In this document: positions 32,222 to 44,661 of the stretch, piece after piece | Layout of the letters: every line of letters starts with the position of its first letter | Position numbering within the stretch: position 1 is the first letter of the stretch | From: Paraphaeosphaeria minitans | Lineage: Eukaryota; Ascomycota; Dothideomycetes; Pleosporales; Didymosphaeriaceae | Length of the DNA: 64,000 nucleotides | Direction of reading: 5' to 3' | Assembly (NCBI GenBank): GCA_015832175.1 | Contig: WJXW01000008.1 | Location: forward strand, 1,488,001 to 1,552,000 | The notes under the pieces: generated by a model | Seen by the model: only the letters and a program-made list of their open reading frames with translations | Databases searched by the model: none | Told to the model about the DNA's origin: nothing | Program-made: the position numbers and the translations under genes

Positions 32222-33968
32222 TCACGAAGGGAGTGGGAAGCGGACTGGTTCTTCAAATTTATGCCACCGGAAAGCAAAGATACTATGCACATTGTCGTCC
32301 TTCAGCATTTTGCAGTCGGTCTTGTGATTTCTATCATTCCAGCCTGCCTTCTGGCAAGTCTAAAACGATTTTATATTAGCGATCAATACGTGGTCGTCGA
32401 CAAGTCGTGTTCTTACGCTGTTGCAATACCAGAATAGGCCACATTTGCCGCACTTTAAGGAGAGCGAGCCTTGTTCGTCGCAACCATGACAAGTGCGAAG
32501 CTCTCCTTGAGGTGTTGAGTATTTGCGTAGTCGCTTACTCAACCCTAGCACTTTACTTAGTGACAAAGGGAAGGTCTTTCAGGGTTAGCTTTGTTTAGCA
32601 ATTTCTGAGGGTCGTTATAGAGACTCATACCTTCATCATGCCTGTGTCTCTCACCTTCACAACCGGCCCTGCCTCAGATTGCCCACATTGTGCGTATAAC
32701 ACGATAACCGTGCCTTTTTTCCGAGGGTGATCGGGCAGTTTTGCGCCCTTGTAACGATCGTTGAAGAAGATACCTGTGATGCGATTGTCGACGTCCTTGA
32801 CCTTAAGCTGCAATTGCCCTGGTGTTGCCTTGTCAATGACCTCCGCCATAAAGCACCAGTGACGCTTTGGCTTAGATTGACCCATCGATGCATCTTGGTG
32901 ATACTCAACGTCGAAGAGCCCCTCAGTTGGCAATCCGTTAATACCGAGGAAAGTACTCCGATCCCAGATGTTTGCGAACAGACTTGGCTCCGGTTGATCA
33001 TCTCTCATTTTCCACAACCACTCTTCGAATATGCCTGAGGATTGCTCGGGAGGGACATCAGCCTCATCGGTCTGCCATCTCGTTGACTGACCATAGCACT
33101 CAGAAATCGGGAGGTTCTGTAAGCGAGCTTGGAGAGCGGGGGCTAGCTCGTCGTTGTCACCGTGCTCAAGAACGTAAAATGCGTATGCCCGTTCAAGGAA
33201 GATCTTGCCTCGAGCTAAGTCGCTATGTGAAAGGGCTAGCGCAGAAGCTTCTACATGGGCGTCATGCATCTGGGTACAGGAACCCAGCTCAGCCCTGTGT
33301 CGAGATATCTCCTCTAGGCGTCGAAGACGTTGCAGAGGGTTGCATAAGTGGCGTTTCTGTCCGTCTTCCATTTGAAAGTATGCCCACAGCTTGCGAGCTC
33401 GTAGCACTTTCCGATCGGCAGTTGCGCTCAACGCCAGTGGTAAAGAACAAAGCTCGCATGAGCATTCGAATTTGTATATTTCCTTCAAAGGTACCTGGCG
33501 CTCTTGCCGAGTGTTTTCGCGCCCGATGTAGTTGGTCGTAATTTCTTCATCTAGAGCGATGTCCCTGAGCGCATGGAATACGATTTTGCTCAATTTGTGA
33601 TTCCAGGTGTGCTGAGAATTGGCATCGCAAGCATGGTTGATAAGGCTTGCATCAAGGCAGACGCTAGCTTGGTCTTCATACGTGCTGAAGCAGTTTGTTC
33701 GAACGATGCTCATGTATTCAGTATAGATATTCTCGTAGGGGTGGCAGTTGGAGAGGGACTCAAACGCTTGACGTTGCTGGTCTGGAAGATTTCTGACATT
33801 GCGCCAAAGAGTATACAGGTCGCTGGTAGACGGGTATATTGGTACATTGATGATAGGGGACTCCGAGAGTATACAGGTACCCTTTGGAATAGGTCGAGTC
33901 GCGAAGAGTCCTTTACCTTTACCGCGCACGTCCCGCACGTCGAACATACGCGCGTTGTCTGGATCCAT
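32222..33968 (-). CDS. SET-domain protein with C-terminal MYND zinc finger
   Basis: Model: complement(32222..32359, 32417..32575, 32631..33968), 544 aa. The SET domain occupies about residues 8-170: RGKGKGLFATRPIPKGT, SLINHACDANSQHTWN (the NHxCxxN core), DEEITTNYI, then the post-SET-like KFECSCELCSL. The middle is helical with a DFEEW-type module (residues about 290-440). The C-terminal MYND finger is split over exons 2 and 3: CHGC, KCGKC, WYCN, then TCQKAGWNDRNHKTDC. The 3' exons were found by following phase 0 through introns with GCTAAC and ATCGCTAATA branch sites. Likely a lysine methyltransferase or a protein-binding SET protein acting on nuclear or cytosolic targets. The substrate is unknown. 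Confidence 0.85.
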
Positions 33969-34594
33969 GATCGAGTATCTTAATTGCGCTTGAGAAAGTG
34001 CGCCGGCTTTTGCGCCCTATACATCTGTTAGCAATGGAGCTGGTCACTTGGACTTGTTTCTTAGCTATCGGTAACTCGCTAACGTACCTTGATGAACAAG
34101 GCCTTGAGGTTACGAAAGAATACAAAGGTAGGAGATTCTCGCAGACGGTCCGGTTTCGTATATTGGGCGCAGAAGCTGGAGGCGTGATAAAGGGTCGGGT
34201 AGGTACGCGCTAACCAGATCAGGAATGATCACGTCGTTTTTTCGGAGTCGTTTGCCGATAAGATGTAAGATATGCTGGATAGCGAGAGAAGCAACAACGT
34301 ACCGCGTGAGATGTTAACGCCTAGATACTTTGGGGCACAGTGGTGGTCACGATGTCTACACAAGGGCGATCACCCAGGGTGGCTGATGCACAGGCCGATT
34401 GTACCTAGACGTTTACTGAGCATTGTGCAGGTAGATGGATTGTCACTTTTGCAAGCTAAGAAATCCATCAAAGTGACCGGTGGAGCAAACGTCCGCTAAA
34501 GAGTGGTCACGGTAAGATAATTGTTGTCTGGAGGATCTAAAAATACCTAGTGCTAGACGACTCGGGAAAACCAGTGAATGACAAGGAAATTACT
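33969..34594. other. Intergenic, 626 bp
   Basis: Upstream flank of the SET-MYND gene and 3' flank of the helicase gene. No element or RNA gene seen. Confidence 0.5.
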
Positions 34595-37500
34595 TCATTC
34601 CCACGCCAAATGAGCCATCTTCAACTTCTTATTTTGAAGCGAGCGCATATACTACCTAGTTAGCAATCGTACTAGTCGAGGTTGGGAGCCAACTCACCTG
34701 CTCAACCGTGCCGTTTACCACGTATCGAGTCACTTGAACTGCCTGCTCTTGCCCGAGACGCAACGCTCGAGCAATAGCTTGGTTCTCTACACTTGGGTTC
34801 CATTGTGGCTCGACTAAGAAAACACGGTTGGCTGTAGCGAGATTTAGTCTGGCGAAGATTAGCGTGTGGCGACAATAGAATATAAGGGCATTCCTACCCC
34901 ACAGCTCCCGTACCCGTCGTCATGATCAGAATGCGTAATGAAGGGTCTTGAGCAAATTCATCTAGGATTTTTTCGCGCTTAGCAGTAGGGCATTCGCCAT
35001 CTATTCGCCGAAAGTTAATGTTAGCGTGTCCTAGGGCGGATCCGATAAGATCGAGAGTGTGAGTCCAGCAAGAGAAAATGATGCTGCGAGCCTCGGGTTA
35101 GTACCGATTTTTGGATAAAATACTGACAATGTGTGAGATGCATACCTCTTCGTGGACCAGATGTCAACTTTCACGTCCTTCATTAATGCTTCTATCTTCG
35201 ATGAAGTTCCTTGGGCACGGAAGTATCTGTCATCTCCCCTTTGGGGATATGTGCCATTGGCGGAGCGAGAGGGCATCTTCCCGGGTGGTGAACAGAAAGG
35301 ACAGCTTATCGCAGTACCCGGCTGTACTCCGGGCATACTCTCTTCCATACATTCGTAGCAGAGTACATGTCCACAATGCTCGTCAAAGCGTCGAAACATC
35401 GAGCCTGCTCCGATAAGGGGCAAAGTTTGCTGGCAAGTTGAGCAAGTAACCTCACCGTCCCGACCCAAAGATGCTTCCGTAGCTTCCCTCTCATCAAGCA
35501 GATGCATCTTTCTCCTATTCCATGAAATCGGCTGCTGGAACGTGCCGTGGTTGCACAGGATGCGTAACTGCAGTTGAACTTGGAGTAGGCCGACTGTACT
35601 CTTTCGGTCAAAACCGCTCACCTGGTTCTTAGCAGTGCGGACCATAATCTTCTTCGTTTGTTCGTATTGCATCCTCTCCTCCGCTGAAAACTCCAACTTG
35701 CGGACACGACAATGCTGTTCGGGCAAATGTAACAGATCCTTTGTTCTTCTCAGACAGAGAGAATCAAGTAATCGGGTGAAGCGTTCGATCGCAAGATCAC
35801 GGCGTTTGCCACCTTCATCAAAGGGTACACTAATGTACTTTCGAAAGTTCGACGGATTGTTAAACGGGATGATGCGAATGAAAGCGAACAATGAGCCAAT
35901 ATCTTCCAGTCGGTTCTGGATTGGGGTGCCTGTTAAGCACCAGCGAGATCGTGCTTTCAATTCGGCAACAGTACGGTAGAACACTGTCGAGAGGCGACGA
36001 ATTATATGCGCCTCGTCGAGCACCAACCTGTACCATTCAATTTCGCGTAAAGGATTCTTACCTCGGCGGGAATCCATGTGAAGTGTATGGTATGTGGTGA
36101 CCACGATGTCGGATTCGGCCAAGGTGTCGATATTTGACTCACGTTTCGTTCCGTGATACTTGATGGTTCGAAAAGTACCCCAGAAATGATCTTCAAAATG
36201 TATCTTCATTTCTTGGAACCACTCGTTGATCATGAGGTCAGAGGAAGCAATAACCAACGTGGCTCGCGAGCGTCGAGGCAGTTTGAAATGGTTGGAGCCG
36301 TTTTCTAGCATGCTGTCAAACTCAGATGCCCACTTGTGGCCATCGCCAAGAGTGCGCAATATCAATGCTAGAATGCTCAAGCTTTTGCCCATTCCCATCT
36401 CATCAGCCAGTATCCCTCCTCCCGTTTCAGGGTAATCCCCCAAAGCCGCATTATTGGTTATTATGTGCCGTTGATATGGTCTGCCATCTTGCTCGTTAGG
36501 AACCCAAAGACGGAACTTTTCCGGTATCGGGCCGTTCTCTCGTTGTGACATGAAATCTAGTGCTTGCTTTTGGTGGGTCAAGAGCTGTGTCTTGAGACGA
36601 CCGTCACCTTCCAACCCAGCGAGAGTTTGGCTCCGAGTAAGTGAAGAGTATATGCCATTTATCGTTCGCTGAAAGGCTTCAGCTTTTGCAGTTTCACACT
36701 CAGGCTGTTTCTCGGTACGCAATTCAACGCCCTGGCCGTTGAAGGAATGTTGGAAGTTCCCTAGTTTCAGAACATGGGGGTTATCGTAAAACATTCCTGG
36801 CTTGATATAGTCAGGTCGTTGTAGATATATTTTCTTCGAGGAAAGGATTGAGCCGATCTCTTGTGTGACGCTACGGGGACCGTAGATGTTAATGTTGACT
36901 CTGACGACTGCCTCTTTCTCATTTGTAGCTCTGGATATAGTCTCTCGAACAGGGTTTATGGGAGCAAATGCCTCTAAGTCAACGCGATGCTTTTGCTCCT
37001 CAATGCTTTCAAGGACTTCTTCCAAGAGAGCATTAGCCTCCCCAAGGAGCGTTCCGTCGGGGAAAACAACCAGGTATCGGTCTTCCGCCTTCGCAATGGC
37101 CATTTGAAAGTGTCCCGGAATAGGATGCTCGCCACCAGACGCTAGTTTCGAATCCACGATGGACATATCGCCGATAAGCTTGACTGGAGAACGCATGATC
37201 TGTTTCGTTTAGTGGGCTACCAAACAATTCTCGGAATCCATACCAGACCGTAGCATATCCTATCCCCTTCGCGGTTTTCAGGGCCAGGAGATGACGTGGG
37301 GTGAGAAGAGACAATGTCCTCGGCCCACCGTTGAACTTGTTCTTCATCAAAAAGAGGAGATCCTTTGATATCTATATGAGAATTATCTTGCTGGTTGTAA
37401 GGATCGATTTGACCCTGGCCAAAGATGTTTCGCAGACTATCCAGAGAAAACGAGTCTTTAACACAGTTCTCCCAGGCAATTTCCCGCAGGACTGGTGCGA

Positions 37501-37647
37501 TACTGCGACTTCGTTAATTTGGGTATCAGAGTTGAACTGTAGGACATACTCAATGGGAGTTCCATGATCTTCCCAGCCTTGTATTGGACGAGAGCCCACA
37601 TGTTCGTCGGTACCGTCTTCAGGATTGAGCAGACGCCTTAGAGACAT
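34595..37647 (-). CDS. Rad5/HLTF-like SNF2 ATPase with embedded RING finger
   Basis: Model: complement(34595..34651, 34698..34848, 34898..35083, 35146..37199, 37244..37502, 37550..37647), 934 aa, five introns of 43-62 nt. The N-terminal ~200 residues carry the ICYGL-IMRSPVKLIGD stretch typical before the helicase in fungal HLTF-like proteins. SNF2 helicase motifs: GGILADEMGMGKS (Walker A, about residue 380), VLDEAHIIRR (DEAH, about 515), and LTGTPIQNRLEDI. A C3HC4 RING lies between the lobes at about 730-780 (CSTC, CGHVLCYEC, CPFC). The second lobe has SIIFSCWTHTLDL, RIDGECP, GTGAVGLNLATANRVF and QAIARALRLGQ. The family remodels stalled replication forks or chromatin and ubiquitinates PCNA-like targets. 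Which role this one has is not decided. It is divergent to the NACHT gene. Confidence 0.9.
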
Positions 37648-38076
37648 GACGGCAACGGAGGCTTAGCGTAGGTAGGTATGCGCTAAAAGTCTTGGCGGGT
37701 CCACTTCCTGATGATCTCGGCGTCGAGAAAGATAGCACGCCGTCTATGTCTTCCCAGTGAGCCGCCGATGAATCGCGAAGGGCTCTCCTTTTTGTTGTAG
37801 TTGACCAGGAGGAATACTCGTGGCGGTTCTGTTTCTTCGGATCCGTCTCACCGCTGAAGCGCTGAGAGATGTCCAATGGGCGCCTGCGAGGCTGTGCCTG
37901 AGTTCTCTATGCAACGCTCCACAGACAAGGGTCTTGACCGGTCCTTCAGCCTCGTTCAACCGAAATCATGCTGCTCCCCTCTTATTGCGCACAGTCGCGT
38001 TGTCCTTTTCCTCATGTTCACCGCATAGTTCTCAGCTCGTGCCAGATACCCATGTAGCGTCTCCGCGACCACTATA
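37648..38076. promoter_or_regulatory. Divergent promoter, SNF2-RING helicase / NACHT gene
   Basis: 429 bp between the two start codons. No TATA box is clear; the region is moderately GC-rich. Confidence 0.5.
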
Positions 38077-41000
38077 ATGAATGGCAACACTCCCACATCG
38101 TCTTTACCGAATCACCGATTCAGTCGTACATCTACAAGCTCATTATGGCAGCAGTCAACTTTAACTGGACAGCAGACGAGTGCGGCGGGAAGCGATGCGT
38201 TGGACGCGGCCATTCGCAAGTTCAAAGCTCGGTTAACAGGGACTGATCTTACGGCATTCCGGAGTACAACGTATGAAGAGCTGCTGCAAGAAATTCTACG
38301 CATTCAATATGAGCAAGAACAAACCAAGTCCATGGTCAACCTTGGTCGAATACAGTCTTTTCTGGAAGCTATGAACCAGTTCTCGAAGACCATTGAGATT
38401 TTTTTGAATATTTCTGATATGGTAGCCTTTGTCTGGGGACCTATCAAATTTCTTCTTTTGGTACGTCTTAGTACCTCTGAAAGTGAGCTGTCGAGAAATT
38501 AACGACCCTTAGACTGCCAGCACGGTTGCTGACTCGTTCGAGACATTGTTGGAAGCTTACTACGAGATAGGAGAGCAATTGCCCCTACTGCAAGAGTATG
38601 AGGAGCTGTTCAAGGAAAACCCACACATGATCCAGGCTTTGGAGCTGATTTACATCGACATTCTCGAATTCCATCAGCAAGCCATGCGGTTCTTCTCTGG
38701 TGGTCGTAAGTTCAAACAAATTCCATTCTTGGTTCTAGCTAAGTGCATGGTACAAAGGATGGAGGAAGTTTTTTCGCGCCATGTGGAAAGATTTTGAAAC
38801 CAAGTTTGGTGGCATTAAAAAAAGTCTTGCTCGTCATAAAGACCTTGTGGAACGTCGTGCAACGATCTCACAATACCGCCTCTACCAGCTGGACGTAGCA
38901 GAGATGAAGACTAGGCTCGACGAGTTGGTCCTGGAAGAACGGAGTAGGAAGTTAGCAGCTGTGAGGGAGTGGTTCGCAGCCGGGTCCATACAAGAAGAAG
39001 ATCATACTAATTTTAATGCGATCCGAGCAACATACAAAGACACTGCGAAATGGGTCGTGAAGAATGACAAAATCAAGGACTGGATGGATGCAGACAGTAA
39101 GAATAATCACCACTATGGAAAGAAAGTTTTGATGCTAACATCAATCGCCAAGATCCAACAACGCCAATAGTCTGGCTTACCGGCATGCCTGGAGCTGGTG
39201 AGAAATTTTCTTGACCCTGAGCTGCATGTCAAAAGGAATTAATAGTCAACAGGAAAAACAATACTGGCCTCCAGTCTGATTTCTGAATGTCAATCGAGAG
39301 TTAACTACATCACGAGTTACTTCTACTGCCACTACGAAGGTCAAGGATGTGATACTGCTGTAGATGTTCTGAAAGGACTGATGCATCAACTACTGGACCA
39401 GTATCCCGACATGTTACCACCCTGCCACACGAAGCGAACTGGAAGCGGCGAGCCAGTGCTCCGGTCCATAGAGCTATCTAAGAGGCTGTTCGAGGACTTT
39501 TGCTCGATACCGGAGAAGATGTTCATCATCATAGATGGCCTCGACGAATGTGAGCAGTTGGAACGCAAGCAACTTCTAGATTTTATTGTACGAATGGTCA
39601 CTCAATGTGATACAAGTGAGCCAGGAAAGCTCCGTATAATGGTGGTCAGCCAAGAATACGGCGACATAAAACGAGCTCTTCACAGTCCGTCTTCCAGCAA
39701 GATTTTACCCAGCATTGTTTCCATGTCTGAAGCGGACAATCGACACGATATACACAGCTACGTTCGGGTCTGGGTGGACCGCATCGCGGTCAAACACGAA
39801 CCGTTTGACGATGATGCGAGAGAATATCTCCACCACCTGACTGTGGCACGAGCTAAGGGTATCCACTCCCCCTTGAGACAATGATTTAAAGACTAACATC
39901 TAAGGTATGTTCTTATATGCTAAGCTGGTCATGGACAATCTATTTCAACAGCCAACCCGAGGAGATCTACTCGACGCTATATGTGAAAACAACTTCCCAG
40001 ATGGCTTGAAAGAAGCGTAAGTTGAAGACAAGGCCTGCTTTCTTATCAATATATCAGTCCAAATTCCTGACACCACAAAGATACGAAAGAATCGTTAGGC
40101 GCATCAAAAGAATTCACGCGGTGGAATGGCCGAAAGTGAAAAAACTTCTGGGTTGGATGGTCTGTGCTCAACGACAACTAACATGGCAGGAGATTCAAGT
40201 AGCCCTCTCCATCGACATCGACAGTCGTAGTATAGAGTATGAAGATCGACGTTTTCGAGAAGATATTCACGAGGTTTGTGGCTCTCTGGTCACTGTATCC
40301 GGTAATCGTGTCTCATTGGTACATAGTACAACGCGATAGTACGTTCCATCTTTATTCTATACCGAAAAATGCTAACATGACAGTTACCTGACTGAAGCTA
40401 CCAATGACATTCATCAACCATCCGTGGAATGTGAGCTTGCCACACTATGCCTTCAATATCTAACGTTTCCGTGCTTTCAGACCAAAGTTCCGACCGAGAA
40501 GCCGGAGCTTCGCAAGATGATGCTGGAGGGACAGTTTGCATTTCAAGACTACGCCGTCGCGAAATGGTCTCAGCACGTGGATGCATTCGTGAAATTTGGC
40601 CAAGAACTTCTCCAGGATTATACGAAAGCCGAGGAGCTCATCAGAGAAATATCGCACGCAATCGAAACCTTCATGGATCATTACAACGAGGAAAAGTTCA
40701 TTGATCCTGAAAAAACCGTGAATGAATGTCGGGAAACCTGCCAGGGTTTCAAAGAGCACGACTTCTACGAAGATTTAGTAGCGTTGACAAGTCACATCTA
40801 CACCTTCCAGAAAAAAGGATTTGACGCCCGGCACAAGGTCAGCATCAAGAGCCTCGAAGATGCGCTTCACCGCAACAGAAAATTCGTGGAGGATACAGCC
40901 CCCAAACTCAAAGGCACTGAATTGGAAACATTCAAACAATTCTACGACAGCGAAAGACCGTACAAGTGCACGAAGATAACTTGCAAGTACTTCTCGGAGG

Positions 41001-41415
41001 GTTTCAGGGAAGCTAGGGCCAAGAAACGACATGTCAACATACACGATCGTCCTTTCCAGTGCGAAGTTCCCGATTGTCTTGGCGCTGAGGGGTTTGCCAA
41101 CTCCAGAGACCAAGAAAGGTGTGTGAGTTCCCTCAGTATATGGATTCCCACTCATTGATACATAGACATACCCGCTCTTTCCACCCCGAACTCAGTGATC
41201 TCGCCGTGCGCTTCAAATCGACTCATGTTCGGAACACGAAGGCGACGCATACTTGTTCGATGTGTGGAAAGTCTTTCACGCGCAAGCTTATCCTGGAACA
41301 TCACGTAATGAGTCACAAAGGAATCAAGGCTGAGGAATGCAAGGAATGTGGCAAAGCCTTTACCAGGAAAAGTGACTTGAGGAGGCATCAAGGTACACAC
41401 GAACGTGGGAAGTGA
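38077..41415 (+). CDS. NACHT-type STAND NTPase with four C-terminal C2H2 zinc fingers
   Basis: Model: join(38077..38460, 38513..38705, 38758..39096, 39153..39197, 39253..39858, 39905..40016, 40081..40338, 40384..41118, 41166..41415), 973 aa, eight introns of 45-64 nt, phase consistent. Residues about 50-250 match the fungal DUF7708-like N-terminal domain (VAFVWGPIKFLLL, then LEAYYEIGEQLPLLQEYEELF). NACHT: Walker A GMPGAGKT at 316-323, split by an intron; Walker B FIIIDGLDE at about 412-419; then LRIMVVSQ. A winged-helix-like segment follows (KKLLGWMVCAQRQLTWQEI, LVHSTTRYYL). From about residue 840 come four fingers: two of C-x4-C form, two classic (CSMCGKSF, CKECGKAF). STAND proteins act as ligand-gated switches, many in fungal allorecognition or defence. 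Ankyrin or WD repeats are the common sensors; here zinc fingers take that place. Confidence 0.87.
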
Positions 41416-42934
41416 TGAAGGTGTGGGTGGAGCATCTGCCAGACCGCTCGAGATTGCCAATCATATTGGGGAAGGAGGTCTGAAGTCGAATTCAATACAA
41501 ACTTGTCCTATCCGCACGGACTTTGTGTCTTCCTCGTACTCTAGATGTCGGCTTTGGTCTTGAGTTTTTTTTTTTTACTTTTTAAGGGTTGGCTTGGTGT
41601 GCCGTGAAGCTTAGTATACGCCTCCCAGTGGCTCAGCCTGACACCCGCTCTTTGCGCCAGGTCACATTCTGGGTAGATTGCGCGACACTAGGCTTCACAC
41701 CATCAGGCCATGTACTGCAATGTACTCAATATTCACGGAAGACGTTTGTTATGTTGTTTGATTCAAGCCGCCAGCCGTGTGTGATGCAGTGGCGCCGGAT
41801 TTGATCAGCTTCGACGCTGGACTCGACCTTGTGAGATGTGATTCATGTTTAATACAAGGCATATATGGAGATCTCGCATCCCGTGAAACACATCATTGGG
41901 CCGTTTCGACATACTGTACGCCTCATGTTGCACCTTTCAAAGCCATGTATTGTTCCAACGTGGTACGCGCCGCACCTGCTCAGCTGTGCTCCATTCCGGC
42001 TGCGCTACATGTGCTCTATGTGTACCAAGCGCTTGTCACATCTGCCTCTTCCTCTGACCTTATCTCATGCACGCTAAACATAGAGGCACAGGCATAGGAT
42101 CTACTGTCTATCCGGTTCTCCGATAACATCTATACCTCTCACTGGTGGTGAATATGTCGACTTTGATACTCACACGTCTTTGATGGGAGCGGCGCGGTGG
42201 CACAAGCGATCACTGGCTCCGCGATTTTGCCCCTGACCATGAGCGGTCAGTCACATCTGGTCTCTTGGACCACGACAAGCTGCTCTCGTCACACTTTAGA
42301 TATTCATGCACAACCACGCTGTGTATGCTATTGGTCAGAGCCCAGCATTCGCCGTAGTGCAACTTCTGGAGATATCTCCACTATAAGGGATCATGCGCTG
42401 GAAGCATTGTGCCACTTTGGATAACCAACCCCATCCGGGCTAGAATTGCAATCTCTTCGGGGACTAAAGCGGGAACTAAGACATGCGGTACGACAAGGTA
42501 CCTTTTGGATCGTGTGTAGTTGCCGTACGGCTATCAGCCTGAGCACTCCTCGTTGGCGCCAAGGGCTGCAACGGTGTTTGCGATCCCTAGGCCCCAGCCC
42601 CAACTCCTTATCTCATATTTGTTAAGCTCCCCTTTAGAACTCCTCGACCAAGCATTGCAATGACACAATCACGCTGCATTTCTGGTCAATTTCGCGGCCA
42701 AGGTCGTCCCCGCACCTCTTACGCAACGGACATGTGCCAGCTTTCCAGTGTGCAGCAATGACAATATTTATCACCCAGCGGACAAATACGACTACCAAGG
42801 CTTGAAGCAGGCCACATGATACCACCACATTATCGTGAACTGAAGTCACCAGACGAGAAGTGATCAATCGTTTTCCGTATGTCTCGTGACGCCTCGTTTT
42901 GTCTACGCTTTCCCACCTGATATATATAGTTCGT
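41416..42934. other. Convergent intergenic, 1.5 kb
   Basis: Lies between the 3' ends of the NACHT and GAR synthetase genes. It includes a T-run near 41,566. No long open frame with protein character, RNA gene or transposon trace found. Confidence 0.55.
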
Positions 42935-44276
42935 CTACTTCTTCAACGCTCGACCAGCTATGTCCTTCCGGTACTGCATGCCCTCGAAGTGTATGCAGTC
43001 TACACCCTTGTATGCTTTTGCGACGGCCTCTTCAAGCGTCGCTGCTGTCGCCGTGGATGCGATGACGCGACCGCCTGCAGTCTTGAGGGTGTTGTCGGTA
43101 AGTGAGGTTCCGGCGTGGAAGAGGACAACATCTGTTGGACATTAGCACATATACTGCTGCGTGGGGAAGGAAGCGCATACCTTCAGGTGCCTGATCCAGC
43201 GTCATCTCCGTCCCCTTTGCATACGACCCTGGGTAGCCGCCTGCGGCCACTACGACCGTGGCCGCAGACTTGTTCACCACCTTGACATCTACCTCTGATA
43301 GCCTCCCCTCGGCGCACGCAACCATGACTTCGGCGAGATCACTCTCCATGAGCGCGAGCAAGCTCTGTGTCTCTGGGTCTCCGAACCGCACGTTGTATTC
43401 CAACACCTTCGGGCCCTGCTTCGTCATCATCAAGCCCGTAAACAGCACTCCCTTGAAGGTAAAGCCCCCCTTCTTCATGCCGTCGACAGTCGGTTGCAGG
43501 ATGTCCTTGTGAACCGCGGCGATGACCTCGGGTGGCGCGATGCGCGTGGGCGCGTAGGTGCCCATGCCGCCTGTGTTTGGGCCGGAGTCTCCGTCTCCAA
43601 TCCGCTTGTGGTCTTGTGCAGGTGGCAGCGACTTGATTGTTGTGCCATCGGAGAAGGTCAGAATGGACAACTCGTCGCCCTCAAGGAACTCCTCAATAAC
43701 GACCTCGTCGCCGGCGGCGCCGAATTCCCTGTCCAACATGATATCCTTGAGTCCAGCGTGGGCCTCTTCCTTCGTCTGGGGGATAATGACACCCTTGCCT
43801 GCTGCCAGCCCCGAGGCTTTGATGACCACATTGTGCTGTACGCTGTCCAGATACGCCTTCGCCTTCTCGTATTCGCTGAAGTTCTCATACGCCGCGGTGG
43901 GGATATTGTTGATCTTCATGAAATCCTTGCTGAAAGTCTTGCTGCCCTCCATCCTCGCAGCAGCCTCGCTCGGGCCGAAGGACCGCACGCTCTTGTCACC
44001 ATGCTTCTCGAAGTAGTCCACGATGCCCGCAACAAGCGGTGCCTCTGGGCCGGGAACGAGGAGATTGATGTTATTCTCTTTCGCGAATTGGACGAGGGCA
44101 GGAAAGTCTTCCTGCTTGATCGAGGGAACATTTGTGGTTTTGGCGGAGAATGCAGTGCCTCCGTTACCGGGAACAACGTAGATGTGCTCGATGCGTGGCG
44201 ATTGGGCAAGCTTCCAGGCGATGGCGTGTTCGCGGCCGCCGTTGCCGACGAGGAGGACGCGGATTTTGTCGGTCAT
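42935..44276 (-). CDS. Phosphoribosylamine-glycine ligase (GAR synthetase), monofunctional
   Basis: Second step of purine synthesis: ATP-dependent joining of glycine to phosphoribosylamine in the cytosol. Model: complement(42935..43131, 43181..44276), 430 aa, one 49-nt intron. Domain order is PurD: N-domain VLLVGNGGREHAIAWKL and VPGPEAPLVAGI; ATP-grasp with KASGLAAGKGV and VVIEEFLEGDELSI; DSGPNTGGMGTYAP and VLEYNVRFGDPETQ. The C-domain runs VVVAAGGYPGSY and VVLFHAGT and ends CIHFEGMQYRKDI-AGRALKK. A TAG follows at once, and the next 150 bases do not read as an AIR synthetase domain. In S. cerevisiae the two activities are fused (ADE5,7), so this gene ends where the fusion would continue. Length matches single-domain PurD (about 430 aa). 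Confidence 0.92.
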
Positions 44277-44661
44277 TGTGTATTTGGGATAATTGATGTG
44301 TAGTCTTGTGGTCTTGTGTTGCAGGTGTGCATTTGGTCATGTGCACATGGTTTTTTTCCTCCGAGGCCAGGGTCCAGCACGAGTACCCCGCTGTACGTGG
44401 GGTTCTCGTTTGCAGGGATCAGGCGGCATGAGGTCATTGCAGATCCATCTCAGGTACCGGACAAACGTCGCGTACTCAATACCCGTCACAGACATGCATG
44501 TATCATAGCTATACGTCGAGAGCTACCTTGTGAAGGTTGAGAGCGCGGTCACCTGCGGCAGCACAGTGGCCTTCATTCAGCCAACCGCTTGGTTTTCGCT
44601 TTGCGGTCATCCAACCCACACCAAACATAAAAAATTCAACAAGCTCGCTAGCCATGTCCAA
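44277..44661. promoter_or_regulatory. Divergent promoter, GAR synthetase / deaminase-like gene
   Basis: 385 bp between the assigned starts. Contains a 12-bp palindrome CATGTGCACATG at 44338-44349, about 62 bp upstream of the GAR synthetase ATG. No TATA box recognised. Confidence 0.45.

Noticed and set aside
44530..44661. Upstream extension of the deaminase-like frame
   Set aside because: Begins with GTG and has no ATG; extra residues show no family feature.
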